Shown piece after piece: positions 1 through 8,398 of a DNA stretch of 49,773 bases (position 1 is the first letter of the stretch; every line of letters starts with the position of its first letter). The stretch comes from JBCCGE01 sp039029455 (lineage in GTDB: Bacteria > Pseudomonadota > Gammaproteobacteria > Arenicellales > Poriferihabitantaceae), in contig JBCCGE010000016.1 of assembly GCA_039029455.1 (NCBI GenBank), positions 1 to 49,773 on the forward strand, in the 5' to 3' direction. The notes beneath the pieces were generated by a model. That model saw only the letters and a program-made list of their open reading frames with translations, was not told the DNA's origin and ran no database searches. The position numbers and the translations under genes were made by a program.

Positions 1-138
1 CGTGAATCGGCTGCAAATGTTTCTGGTGTGCTCTTCTATTTGGCGCATTCCCGGGTCACAACCGTCAGGGAATTTTTGCAACTGATCGAGAGAACAACGC
101 TATTATTCATACAGATAGAGAACAATTCGAATCATCCT

Positions 139-852
139 GTGGCATCTGAACCGCTCTACCGAAAAGTTGAACACTATATCCGTGGATTTATTAATCGCGG
201 TGAATGGGTTCCCGGCGATCTCATTCCTTCCGAGCCGCAGTTATCCGAAACCCTTGACGTTAGTATCGGCACCGTTCGCAAGGCCATTGATCAACTGGAA
301 AAAGAAAAGCTGTTGTATCGACATCAGGGTAAGGGCACCTACGTGTCACGCATCGATTTCGACAACAGCCTGTTTCGGTTTTTCTCGTACGGAACCGCCA
401 GTGGCGAATCGGCGCGAATCCACAAAACGACTCCTCGTCGGGAACGAATTCCTGGCACCTCTGAAATCTGTCAGCACCTGGATTTACCCATTGGGACGCC
501 TCTGATCTATATAGAAAGGGTGGGATATGATGACGACGATCAACCGGTACTGCTCGAGAAATGCTGGTGGCGCGCCGACATCGTTGAAGGACTTGAGGAC
601 GAGGAACTGCATATTCCTGATCTGTTTTACGCCCTGATAGAAGAAAAGTTTAACGTCCACGTGGTGCGTGCCGAGGAGACATTGACAGCGGATATCGCCG
701 ACAAAAACACCGCATCTATCCTGCAGATCAATGCCGGCGACCCGCTGGTCGTGTTGCGGCGGACCACCCACGCCACAAACGATCGAATAATCGAATACAG
801 AGTCACGCACGGCAGACCGGACCGATTTTCCTACAAGACGGAAATCCGCTGA
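139..852 (+). CDS. GntR/HutC-family transcriptional regulator (UTRA domain)
   Basis: Cytoplasmic DNA-binding repressor or activator of the HutC subfamily. The N-terminal winged helix begins with PLYRKVEHYI and contains the typical IPSEPQLSETLDVSIGTVRK recognition segment. It is followed by GKGTYV and a UTRA effector-binding domain filling the rest of the protein. The frame is open to the window edge; a GTG at 28 would add about 37 residues that look unlike the family, so I prefer the GTG at 139, though no strong ribosome binding site decides it. The gene lies just upstream of ald-xsc-pta on the same strand, so it most simply regulates sulfonate use; the effector is unknown. TauR, the usual taurine regulator, is a MocR-type protein, so this one differs from that scheme. 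Confidence 0.85.
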   Translation: MASEPLYRKVEHYIRGFINRGEWVPGDLIPSEPQLSETLDVSIGTVRKAIDQLEKEKLLYRHQGKGTYVSRIDFDNSLFRFFSYGTASGESARIHKTTPRRERIPGTSEICQHLDLPIGTPLIYIERVGYDDDDQPVLLEKCWWRADIVEGLEDEELHIPDLFYALIEEKFNVHVVRAEETLTADIADKNTASILQINAGDPLVVLRRTTHATNDRIIEYRVTHGRPDRFSYKTEIR

Positions 853-868
853 TATTGGTATCCCAATA
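853..868. promoter_or_regulatory. Short inverted repeat after the GntR gene
   Basis: Perfect 6-bp arms, tattgg and ccaata, around a 4-bp spacer, directly after the regulator's stop codon and about 160 bp before ald. It could be an operator for the adjacent regulator, but a repeat this short can occur by chance. Confidence 0.3.
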
Positions 869-1029
869 CGGCTGGATGACGCTTTTTCCGGCTTTGCAGA
901 ATACTGGGTTAACCGACCAGTACCGACTGGCACTATGAGAAATCACCCCGGAATCTAAACTCCGCTCCAAACCCCGACACACGGCTGAGGTGTGTTCCCG
1001 AATTTAGCGAATTGCAGGCGGAGAAAGTC

Positions 1030-2148
1030 ATGCTAGTAGGTGTCCCAAAAGAGATAAAGAACCACGAATACCGGGTCGGAATGTCGCCATCCAGTGTTCG
1101 GGAATTGGTCAAAAACAGTCACTCCGTGATGGTCGAGACAAATGCCGGCGTCGGTATCGGTGCGGCTGACAGTGAATACCGCAATGCCGGCGCGACGGTC
1201 GTGGATTCCGCAGAAGAAATCTTTGCCAGCGCCGAAATGATCGTCAAGGTCAAAGAACCTCAGGCCAGTGAGCGTGCCATGCTGCGAGAGGGTCAGTTAC
1301 TTTATACCTATCTGCATCTGGCTCCCGATCCTGATCAGACTCGGGATCTGGTCGATAGTGGTTCCACCTGCATTGCGTACGAAACGGTCACTTCGCCATT
1401 TGGCGGACTACCGCTGCTGGCGCCGATGTCAAAAGTCGCCGGAAGAATGTCTATCCAGGCTGGTGCCTACTGCCTCGAACAGCCACACGGCGGGCTCGGT
1501 ATGCTGCTCGGTGGAGTACCCGGCGTAGACCCGGCCAAAGTTGTAGTGCTGGGATCCGGTGTGGTTGGCACCCACGCGACCCATATTGCAATAGGCATGG
1601 GCGCAGACGTCTGGGTCATCGATAACAATCCGTATGCGATTGAGCGGCACTGGAGCCAGTTCGGACGCAGCACCAACACGGTGTTCTCAACCGCCGACGC
1701 ACTCGAAAAGCATGTCCTGGAGGCTGATCTGGTTATTGGTGGTGTTCTTATTCCCGGAGCTGAAGCCCCTAAACTGGTGACCGCCGAAATGGTGAAAAAC
1801 ATGAAGCCGGGCTCCGTCATCGTCGACGTGGCCATAGATCAGGGCGGTTGCTGTGAAACCTCGCGACCGACGACCCACGCCGAACCCACCTATGTGGTGG
1901 ACGATGTGGTGCACTACTGCGTTGCCAATATGCCGGGCGGCGTGCCGAGAACATCAACCTATGCGTTAAACAACGTCACCCTGCCCTTTGCTCTTCAACT
2001 GGCCAATAAAGGCGCTAAACAGGCGCTGCTCGATGATCCGCACCTGATGAACGGCCTCAATGTGCACGCAGGAAAGGTGACCTACCGTGAGGTCGCTGAA
2101 GATCTGGGCTACGACTATGTCGAGCCTACCGCAGCGCTGAACGGCTGA
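1030..2148 (+). CDS. ald: Alanine dehydrogenase
   Basis: NAD-dependent oxidative deamination of L-alanine to pyruvate, ammonia and NADH in the cytoplasm. From the ATG at 1030 the protein has 372 residues, normal for the family. The family's key residues fall in their usual places: Arg15, Lys75, His96 and Asp270, with the Rossmann motif GSGVVGTHATHIAIGMGAD near residues 175-193. The start is supported by a purine-rich GGCGGAG ribosome site; a TTG at 1012 is less likely. Next to xsc and pta its expected job is to regenerate the pyruvate amino acceptor of taurine:pyruvate aminotransferase, which is not in the window but may lie upstream. Confidence 0.95.
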   Translation: MLVGVPKEIKNHEYRVGMSPSSVRELVKNSHSVMVETNAGVGIGAADSEYRNAGATVVDSAEEIFASAEMIVKVKEPQASERAMLREGQLLYTYLHLAPDPDQTRDLVDSGSTCIAYETVTSPFGGLPLLAPMSKVAGRMSIQAGAYCLEQPHGGLGMLLGGVPGVDPAKVVVLGSGVVGTHATHIAIGMGADVWVIDNNPYAIERHWSQFGRSTNTVFSTADALEKHVLEADLVIGGVLIPGAEAPKLVTAEMVKNMKPGSVIVDVAIDQGGCCETSRPTTHAEPTYVVDDVVHYCVANMPGGVPRTSTYALNNVTLPFALQLANKGAKQALLDDPHLMNGLNVHAGKVTYREVAEDLGYDYVEPTAALNG

Positions 2149-2160
2149 TTGTGCAGACCC

Positions 2161-2454
2161 ATGCGTTGGATTGTAGTGTTTGATGACGCCCCGGAGATGA
2201 TGGCAAGGCGCCAGCAATATCGCCTGCAGCATGTCGACTATGTGCGCAGACACCAGGACGAAATTCTGATCGGCGGTGGTTTGAAAACGGATCAGGATTC
2301 AGATTTTGTCGGCGGCCTCTGGATCTGTGAAGTCGAGAGCCGAACGCGCCTCGAGGAACTGGTGAAAAACGATCCATACTACGATCCCGCAATCCGGAAC
2401 TATCAGCTGCGCCTTTGGGGAAAAGTTCTGCCGGAGGTTACTGCCACACTGTAG
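2161..2454 (+). CDS. YciI-like (YCII-related) protein
   Basis: Small cytoplasmic protein of 97 residues of the dimeric ferredoxin-like YCII family. It opens with MRWIVVFDD, has a His in LQHVDYV near residue 24, and ends with the family pattern LVKNDPYY...NYQLRLWGK. Function in this family is mostly unknown; some members are small hydrolases or dehalogenase-like. The gene starts 12 bp after ald and precedes xsc, so it is probably co-transcribed with ald. A role in sulfonate breakdown is inference from position only. A TTG at 2149 would add four residues. Confidence 0.8.
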   Translation: MRWIVVFDDAPEMMARRQQYRLQHVDYVRRHQDEILIGGGLKTDQDSDFVGGLWICEVESRTRLEELVKNDPYYDPAIRNYQLRLWGKVLPEVTATL

Positions 2455-2500
2455 AACGATGAGAGTCGTGCTCAATACCCCAAGAAAATTATTGTATTAG

Positions 2501-2533
2501 CTCTAAAATGAGATTTTCGGTATCATTTTAGAG
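2501..2533. promoter_or_regulatory. Inverted repeat upstream of xsc (candidate operator)
   Basis: Perfect 11-bp arms, ctctaaaatga at 2501-2511 and tcattttagag at 2523-2533, with an 11-bp spacer, ending 39 bp before the xsc start codon. It is AT-rich and has no U-tract, so it is unlike a terminator. A TATATT-like hexamer follows around 2538. The placement fits an operator over the xsc promoter, perhaps for the GntR-family protein at 139-852. Confidence 0.55.
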
Positions 2534-2572
2534 GTCTTATATTCTTTGAACTCCGAACTGAGGAACTAAATA

Positions 2573-4345
2573 ATGGCAAGAATGACGCCCAGCGAGGCAT
2601 TTGTCGAAACTCTCGCCGCCTATGGTGTAACCGACATTTTCGGCATCATGGGTTCAGCATTTATGGACGCGATGGATATCTTCGCGCCGGCCGGCATCAG
2701 ACTGATACCGGTAGTTCACGAACAGGGTGCCGCACATATGGCCGATGGATACTCCCGCGTATCCGGTCGCCACGGTGTCTGCATCGGCCAGAACGGCCCC
2801 GGCATCAGTAATTGTGTGACCGCGATTGCCGCCGCATACTGGGCGCATTCTCCGGTTGTCGTTATTACACCGGAAACCGGCACCATGGGCATGGGACTGG
2901 GCGGCTTTCAGGAGGCAAACCAGCTACCCATGTTTCAGGAATTCGTGAAATATCAGGGTCACGTCAACAATCCGAACCGGATGGCGGAATTTACCGGTCG
3001 ATGCTTTGACCGCGCCAAATCTGAAATTGGTCCGACCCAGCTGAATATCCCCCGTGATTATTTCTACGGCGACATTGATGTAGAGATACCCCAGCCGATG
3101 GAGCTGGATCGAGGACCCGGTGGCGATCGAACTCTGGATGAAGCCGCCGAGTTGCTGGCACAGGCGAAATTTCCGATGATCCTGTCGGGCGGCGGTGTGG
3201 TGATGGCGGACGCGATCGATGACTGCATTGCCCTGGCGGAACGACTTGGCGCACCCGTCGCCAATGGCTATCTGCACAATGATTCGTTCCCGGCAAGTCA
3301 CGACTTATGGACTGGTCCACTGGGCTATCAGGGATCCAAAGCCGCAATGCAACTCATGAGCAAGGCGGATGTGATCGTTGCACTGGGCTCGCGACTGGGG
3401 CCCTTCGGCACCCTGCCACAGTACGGCATAGACTACTGGCCGAAAGACGCGAAAATCATTCAGATTGACGCCGACCACAAAATGCTTGGTTTGGTGAAGA
3501 AAATCAGTGTGGGTATTTGCGGTGACGCCGGAGCAGCAGCCCGGGCGCTGGTTGCCCGCCTCGAGGGCAAAGATTTGGTCTGTGACTCTAATCGTGAAGA
3601 ACGTGCCGCGACGATTGCCGCAGATAAGGCCTCATGGGAAGCCGAACTGAACGAGTGGATTCACGAAAAAGACGACTACAGTCTCGACATGATTAAAGAA
3701 CAGGCGGAAGAAGAGGGTAACTACCTTCACCCGCGACAGGTTCTCCGTGAGCTGGAAAAAGCCATGCCTGCTGATGTCATGGTCTCAACTGACATCGGGA
3801 ATATCAATGCAGTTTCAAACAGCTATCTGCGATTCGAAAAAGGCCGATCATTTTTTGCTCCCATGAGTTTTGGTAACTGCGGATACGCGTTACCGACCAT
3901 GATTGGTGCTAAATGTGCCGCTCCGGATCGTCCGGGTATTGCTTATGCTGGCGACGGCGCCTGGGCGATGAGTATGGTTGAGGTATTGACCGCGGTTCGG
4001 CACAACATTCCGGTTACCGCGGTTGTCTTCCACAATCGTCAATGGGGTGCCGAGAAAAAGAATCAGGTGGATTTTTACGGTCGTCGATTTGTTGCGGGAG
4101 AGCTCAATGAAGCCGGCAATGAAAGCTTTGCCGATATGGCTCGGTCAATGGGCGCAGAAGCCATTGCTGTAGACAAACTCGACGATGTGGGTCCGTCGCT
4201 GAAAAAAGCGATAGACATGCAAATGAACGAAGGCAAGACCTGCGTGCTTGAGATCATGTGCACCCGGGAACTGGGAGATCCGTTCCGACGGGATGCACTC
4301 TCAAAACCTGTTCGGCATCTGGCGAAGTACAAAGACTACGTCTAA
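2573..4345 (+). CDS. xsc: Sulfoacetaldehyde acetyltransferase
   Basis: Thiamine-diphosphate enzyme (EC 2.3.3.15) that converts sulfoacetaldehyde and phosphate to acetyl phosphate and sulfite, the desulfonation step of taurine and related C2-sulfonate pathways. The 590-residue length fits Xsc. The N-terminal pyrimidine-binding domain carries the catalytic Glu in VVHEQGAAHMADGYSR near residue 49. A central domain follows, and the C-terminal ThDP/Mg motif begins GDGAWAMSMVE and closes at the Asn of FHNRQW. The ATG at 2573 follows a GAGGAA ribosome site. The product acetyl phosphate feeds pta downstream. An inverted repeat precedes the gene and a terminator follows it. Acetolactate synthase is a relative, but the context and the length favour Xsc. 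Confidence 0.95.
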   Translation: MARMTPSEAFVETLAAYGVTDIFGIMGSAFMDAMDIFAPAGIRLIPVVHEQGAAHMADGYSRVSGRHGVCIGQNGPGISNCVTAIAAAYWAHSPVVVITPETGTMGMGLGGFQEANQLPMFQEFVKYQGHVNNPNRMAEFTGRCFDRAKSEIGPTQLNIPRDYFYGDIDVEIPQPMELDRGPGGDRTLDEAAELLAQAKFPMILSGGGVVMADAIDDCIALAERLGAPVANGYLHNDSFPASHDLWTGPLGYQGSKAAMQLMSKADVIVALGSRLGPFGTLPQYGIDYWPKDAKIIQIDADHKMLGLVKKISVGICGDAGAAARALVARLEGKDLVCDSNREERAATIAADKASWEAELNEWIHEKDDYSLDMIKEQAEEEGNYLHPRQVLRELEKAMPADVMVSTDIGNINAVSNSYLRFEKGRSFFAPMSFGNCGYALPTMIGAKCAAPDRPGIAYAGDGAWAMSMVEVLTAVRHNIPVTAVVFHNRQWGAEKKNQVDFYGRRFVAGELNEAGNESFADMARSMGAEAIAVDKLDDVGPSLKKAIDMQMNEGKTCVLEIMCTRELGDPFRRDALSKPVRHLAKYKDYV

Positions 4346-4368
4346 AACACTGTCCGAGTCGGACCATA

Positions 4369-4399
4369 GCCGCACCGAAACCCGGTGCGGCTTTTTTAT
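4369..4399 (+). terminator. Intrinsic terminator between xsc and pta
   Basis: Perfect 9-bp GC-rich stem, gccgcaccg (4369-4377) and cggtgcggc (4383-4391), with a 5-nt loop and a run of six T. It lies 23 bp after the xsc stop and about 100 bp before pta, so pta is expressed by read-through or from its own promoter. Confidence 0.85.
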
Positions 4400-4495
4400 T
4401 GATTTTTGCAGTTTCACGATTATTGAACGTCCGGATCATTCGTGCCTCACCGGCTCAGGCTATACTTTACACACCTCAAAGAACACAGGATTTTC

Positions 4496-5494
4496 ATGAG
4501 CGCTCTCGATACGATTATTTCCAAGGCAAAAACCTCACCGCAGAAAATCGTGCTGCCGGAAGCACACGATCCGCGAATCGTGAGTGCGGCAAACCTGGCC
4601 AATCAGGCTGGCATTGCGCATCCGGTATTGATTGGAGACACCGACACCGTCGTCAAAATAGCGCGTCAGAGCGGCATTAACCCGGATAGCCTGAACATTG
4701 TCAATCCGGCCCTCAGCGATCATCTCCATGCCTACGGAAATCGTTTATTCGAACTTCGAAAACACAAGGGCATGACTCAGGAGCAGGCCGCAAAATTAGT
4801 CGGTCAGCCGCTGATGTATGCCAATATGATGCTGCGTGAGTCAGCAGCAGACGGTTGTGTCGCCGGAGCCGTCCACACCACCTCTGAAGTCATTCGCACT
4901 GCGTTGCAGGTAATCGGCATGCGCAAAACCAGCGAGTTGGTTTCCAGCTTTTTCCTGATGGATCATCAAAAGCCCCATCAGGCTGTTAAAGGCGCAGTCC
5001 TGTATGCCGACTGCGCGATGGTTATAGATCCCAGTGAAACCCAGCTAGCGGCAATAGCCATCGATACCGCTGAAAACGCACAGTCACTTCTTGGTGTCGA
5101 TCCCACCGTAGCTCTGTTGTCTTTTTCAACCGCGGGCAGTGCGCAGCACCCGAATGTGGACAAGGTTCGAAATGCCGGTGTCATTATCGAATCGACCCGT
5201 CCGAAAATAGACCTAATGACAGAAGTCCAGTTCGATGCAGCAATTTCACCTGAGATTCGCCAGGTTAAGGCTCCTGAAATGAAAACACTGGGAGCGGCAA
5301 ATGTTTTTGTTTTTCCGGACCTCCAGTCCGGCAATATCGGCTACAAAATCGCACAAAGAATTGGTGGTGTCGAAGCCATCGGACCGGTTATTCAGGGATT
5401 GAACCAGCCTGTGAACGACTTGTCACGAGGCTGCAGTAGCAGCGACGTTTTCAATCTGATCGCAGTAACCTGTGTGCAGGCACAGCAGACTTAG
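4496..5494 (+). CDS. pta: Phosphate acetyltransferase
   Basis: Transfers the acetyl group between acetyl phosphate and CoA (EC 2.3.1.8), here expected to turn the acetyl phosphate made by Xsc into acetyl-CoA. From the ATG at 4496 it has 332 residues, the short single-domain Pta form typical of sulfonate clusters, without the N-terminal DRTGG/AAA extension of E. coli Pta. Conserved landmarks are KIVLPEAHDPR near the N-terminus, ADGCVAGAVHTT near residues 119-130, FPDLQSGNIGYK, and the GPVIQGLNQPVNDLSRGCS block near the C-terminus. The longer reading from 4442 adds 18 residues that do not look like the family. Confidence 0.93.
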   Translation: MSALDTIISKAKTSPQKIVLPEAHDPRIVSAANLANQAGIAHPVLIGDTDTVVKIARQSGINPDSLNIVNPALSDHLHAYGNRLFELRKHKGMTQEQAAKLVGQPLMYANMMLRESAADGCVAGAVHTTSEVIRTALQVIGMRKTSELVSSFFLMDHQKPHQAVKGAVLYADCAMVIDPSETQLAAIAIDTAENAQSLLGVDPTVALLSFSTAGSAQHPNVDKVRNAGVIIESTRPKIDLMTEVQFDAAISPEIRQVKAPEMKTLGAANVFVFPDLQSGNIGYKIAQRIGGVEAIGPVIQGLNQPVNDLSRGCSSSDVFNLIAVTCVQAQQT

Positions 5495-5541
5495 TCGCTG
5501 GGCCAGAGAAGAATCAGGTATAGAGTTACCTGAGCACGAGG

Positions 5542-6081
5542 TCAGGCCGGTGCGGCCCCAGCACCCGCTCCAGCTCCAGCACCCGCTCCGCCACCACCCC
5601 CGCCTCCGCAGGTGCCAGTTACAAATATCGAGACGTCACCGTAGATCTCCTGATCAACAAAACTGACCTCGACCTGATACGACGGATTGTTCCATTCACC
5701 AACTGTGGCCACAGCGACTGTGGAAAAACTGTAGCTGTTTCCCGGTTGAATTGCGGTCTGGAATTCAACGAAATCTCCATCGGGTGGACTGTCTGTATAG
5801 CGAAGATTCAGCAAGACGCCGGTCAGATCCGCTCCGGTACTGGAGGAGACCTGCCCGTCGATTCGGAATGTTTCGCCGTCGCTTCCACACTGATCGTTGA
5901 CCGTATTGGTCAACTGACCCGTGAGCGCCAGCTCACCGATATCTACGGACGTCGCCGCATGTGCAGGCAGCACAACGGACTGAACGTTTGGTTTAATCCA
6001 CGCAGCGCTCGTCGACACGACTCCGCCCCCTATTAGTATTTTTAAGTGTTTTCTGCGATCACCGGCTACTTTGTTTGACAT
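5542..6081 (-). CDS. Exported protein, twin-arginine LPAHA leader family (copy A)
   Basis: No function recognised. The 179-residue product starts with a basic stretch containing RRKHLKIL, a Gly/Ser/Ala-rich hydrophobic core, and then WIKPNVQSVVLPAHAAT. This is a Tat-like signal with a probable cut after AHA. The mature part resembles a small beta-sandwich with two Cys (DQCGSDGE and VTGTC). It ends in a run of Gly followed by a Gly-Ala tail. Five other proteins in the window share the leader. The ATG at 6081 is preferred over a GTG at 6093. It is convergent with pta, 47 bp apart. Confidence 0.7.
   Translation of the reverse strand: MSNKVAGDRRKHLKILIGGGVVSTSAAWIKPNVQSVVLPAHAATSVDIGELALTGQLTNTVNDQCGSDGETFRIDGQVSSSTGADLTGVLLNLRYTDSPPDGDFVEFQTAIQPGNSYSFSTVAVATVGEWNNPSYQVEVSFVDQEIYGDVSIFVTGTCGGGGGGGAGAGAGAGAGAAPA
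5558..5589. repeat. 18-bp-period repeat in the 3' end of copy A
   Basis: The 14-base word ccagcacccgctcc occurs at 5558-5571 and again at 5576-5589. On the minus strand this encodes the Gly-Ala tail of the exported protein. The period is a whole number of codons, so changes in copy number would keep the frame. Confidence 0.6.
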
Positions 6082-6238
6082 TGAATTTCTCACTGACCAT
6101 TTATTTTGTTAACGGGAACTATACCATCTTATTATTGAATTCTACGCGTTCATGTCGCCAGTAAAAAATTCCATCAAACAACTCGATACTCTAGAATCCG
6201 GTAACCGTAGGTCCATTTAAATTTAACCAGCCGGAACA

Positions 6239-7282
6239 ATGAATCTTACTTTCGAGACTCGTTTTTTAAAAAAGCGGTTTCCACTGAAAATTTCCCGCGG
6301 CACCCACTCAGGCAGAGACAATCTCTTTATTGCATTCTCACAGGGTGACGTAACCGGCTGGGGAGAAATGTCGCCTGGGAAAACGGAGGGCGCCGATACC
6401 ACTGATTCAGCGGCTGCATCCATCCAGTTACTCTTTGACACGAATCTCGAAGGTCTGTCCGTACAACAGATCTATGATCGAGGCATGGAGATGGACATAC
6501 CGGCCTGCGCACTAGCCGGTATCGATATCGCACTCTGGGACTGGCTGGGAAAAAAACAACAGACTCCGCTCTATATAATGTTTGGATTGTCCAAGCCCAA
6601 AGTGCCCAGTTCAGTAACCATTGGTATTAATCCGCCCGAAATCGTTCGTGAGAGAGTGCCTTTGCTTATGGAGGGCACCGGCGTACGGTCTCTTAAAATA
6701 AAACTGGGCTCTCCCGATGGCGAAGAGGCCGACCGCGCCATGTTTAACCAGGTTGTCGAGAGCACCCGGTCGTATGACGTCAAACTCCGCGTCGACGCGA
6801 ACGGCGGCTGGGATCTGAATACGGCCAAGCGGATGATGAAATGGCTCGCAGAAAACGGCGTGGACTATATTGAGCAACCTCTCAAAGAAGGTGAGGAAGA
6901 TCAATTGCCCGAGTTGTTCAAAAATCGAGCGCTGCCAATTTATGTCGACGAGTCATGTCGTTTTGCTAGTGACATACCAAAATTTGCGCACGCCGTTGAC
7001 GGCGTAAACATGAAGCTGATGAAATGTGGAGGCCTGACTGGCGCCCTGCGCATCACAGCCACCGCCCGCGCATTCGGATTGAAGACAATGATTGGCTGTA
7101 TGGGAGAATCCTCGATGTCCATATCCGCAGCCGCTGCGATCACCGGAATGCTGGACCATATTGATCTGGACTCCCATCTCAATCTGGATCCTGATCCATG
7201 CACAGGTGCATCATTCGTAGACGGCGTTGTGGTTCCAAACGATCTACCGGGTCACGGCGCTCAGCTCAAAAACGACATCTGA
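6239..7282 (+). CDS. dgcA: Enolase-superfamily racemase, probable N-acetyl-D-glutamate racemase DgcA
   Basis: Enolase-superfamily enzyme of 347 residues, close to dipeptide epimerases. Visible catalytic framework: K-x-K at 153/155 (LKIKLG), metal ligands Asp186 (DANGG), Glu212 (IEQP) and Asp237 (VDES), and Lys259/Lys262 in NMKLMKCGG. By sequence alone it could be an L-Ala-D/L-Glu epimerase. The adjacent DUF1611/DgcN gene makes the DgcA assignment more likely: established work on marine proteobacteria describes DgcN acetylating D-Glu and DgcA racemising N-acetyl-D-Glu to N-acetyl-L-Glu. ATG at 6239; dgcN follows after 33 bp on the same strand. Confidence 0.88.
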   Translation: MNLTFETRFLKKRFPLKISRGTHSGRDNLFIAFSQGDVTGWGEMSPGKTEGADTTDSAAASIQLLFDTNLEGLSVQQIYDRGMEMDIPACALAGIDIALWDWLGKKQQTPLYIMFGLSKPKVPSSVTIGINPPEIVRERVPLLMEGTGVRSLKIKLGSPDGEEADRAMFNQVVESTRSYDVKLRVDANGGWDLNTAKRMMKWLAENGVDYIEQPLKEGEEDQLPELFKNRALPIYVDESCRFASDIPKFAHAVDGVNMKLMKCGGLTGALRITATARAFGLKTMIGCMGESSMSISAAAAITGMLDHIDLDSHLNLDPDPCTGASFVDGVVVPNDLPGHGAQLKNDI

Positions 7283-7315
7283 TCACAGACAAAACACCCC
7301 TACCCTGCTAATTCA

Positions 7316-8353
7316 ATGTTGCAACCTCATCACAAGCTCGCCATCTATATGCAGGATGGACTGGACAATGATTACGGAAAGATGGGCTTCGGAGTCATGC
7401 GGTATTCAAACAACGAAGTCTCCTGCGTGGTAGACAGGAACTATGCCGGAAAAGTCGTCAGCGACGCCTGTGAACTGCCGTTCCCCTACCCTGTAGTTGG
7501 CACCGTTGATGAGGCCGTAGCACTTGGCGCCAACGTTCTCATTCTGGGTACCGCACCCTCCGGGGGTCGCGTACCCGATGACTGGATGCAGCCTATCGAA
7601 CAGGCGATCAAAAACGAGATGTGTCTGGTCAACGGTCTGCACGATCGACTCAACGACTCTTTTGGTCATTTACTGCAAGGCAGCGATCAATGGATCTGGG
7701 ATGTACGCCAGCCGGCATTCACCCCGGCGATTGCAACCGCCATGGCCCGGGAATTGGACAACAAACGTATTCTGATGGTTGGTACCGATATGGCGATCGG
7801 AAAGATGACCGCCGGTCTGGAGGTCTACAAGAATATTCGCGACCGAGGACTCAGCACCCGATTTCTGGCTACCGGTCAAATCGGTATCACCGTCACGGGC
7901 GAGGGGATCCCACTGGATGCGTTCAAAGTTGATCACGCCTGTGGCGCTGTTGAGACCATGGTCATGGGGGCGAAAGATGCAGATTATGTTTTTGTGGAAG
8001 GCCAGGGCTCTCTGGTACACCCCGGAAGCAGCGCAACACTCTCGTTGATGCGCGGCAGCTGCGCGACACACCTCATCATGTGTCATCGAGCCGGTCAGTC
8101 TCATCTTCGCAAACCGGAGCACGTCGAGATCCCTCCACTTAAGGAACTGATTCAACTCAACGAGGCTCTTTGTGGTGTATGCGGCTCCCTGACGCCGGCA
8201 AAAACCGTAGGCATCGCTCTGAACACAGTCCGACTGGACGACGCTACCGCAAAAGCGGAGATCAAAAAGCTGGAAGATGAAACCGGTTTACCAGTTGATG
8301 ATGTGGTTCGCTATGGTGCGGAAAAAATCGCCGATGCGGTAACCGACGCCTAG
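7316..8353 (+). CDS. dgcN: DUF1611-family protein, probable D-glutamate N-acetyltransferase DgcN
   Basis: DUF1611 protein of 345 residues. The N-terminal half is Rossmann-like (LGANVLILGTAPSGG near residues 70-83). The C-terminal half starts with a P-loop-type motif, GTDMAIGKMT, near residues 156-165, followed by LATGQIGI and VEGQGSLVHPG. Family knowledge: DgcN makes N-acetyl-D-glutamate for the neighbouring DgcA, letting cells use D-Glu, for example from peptidoglycan or marine D-amino acids. It lies 33 bp after dgcA, so the two are probably co-transcribed. Assignment rests on family plus pairing. Confidence 0.87.
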   Translation: MLQPHHKLAIYMQDGLDNDYGKMGFGVMRYSNNEVSCVVDRNYAGKVVSDACELPFPYPVVGTVDEAVALGANVLILGTAPSGGRVPDDWMQPIEQAIKNEMCLVNGLHDRLNDSFGHLLQGSDQWIWDVRQPAFTPAIATAMARELDNKRILMVGTDMAIGKMTAGLEVYKNIRDRGLSTRFLATGQIGITVTGEGIPLDAFKVDHACGAVETMVMGAKDADYVFVEGQGSLVHPGSSATLSLMRGSCATHLIMCHRAGQSHLRKPEHVEIPPLKELIQLNEALCGVCGSLTPAKTVGIALNTVRLDDATAKAEIKKLEDETGLPVDDVVRYGAEKIADAVTDA

Positions 8354-8398
8354 CGATTCTCGCCTGCTGAAACACCACTATACTGCTTCAGATATCGC

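Noticed and set aside
5472..5666. Plus-strand Pro/Arg-rich ORF
   Set aside because: It arises from the antisense of the Gly-Ala tail of exported protein A and has no start site of note.
6239..7282. Muconate cycloisomerase or plain dipeptide epimerase
   Set aside because: Possible by fold, but the paired DUF1611/DgcN gene makes DgcA the better call.
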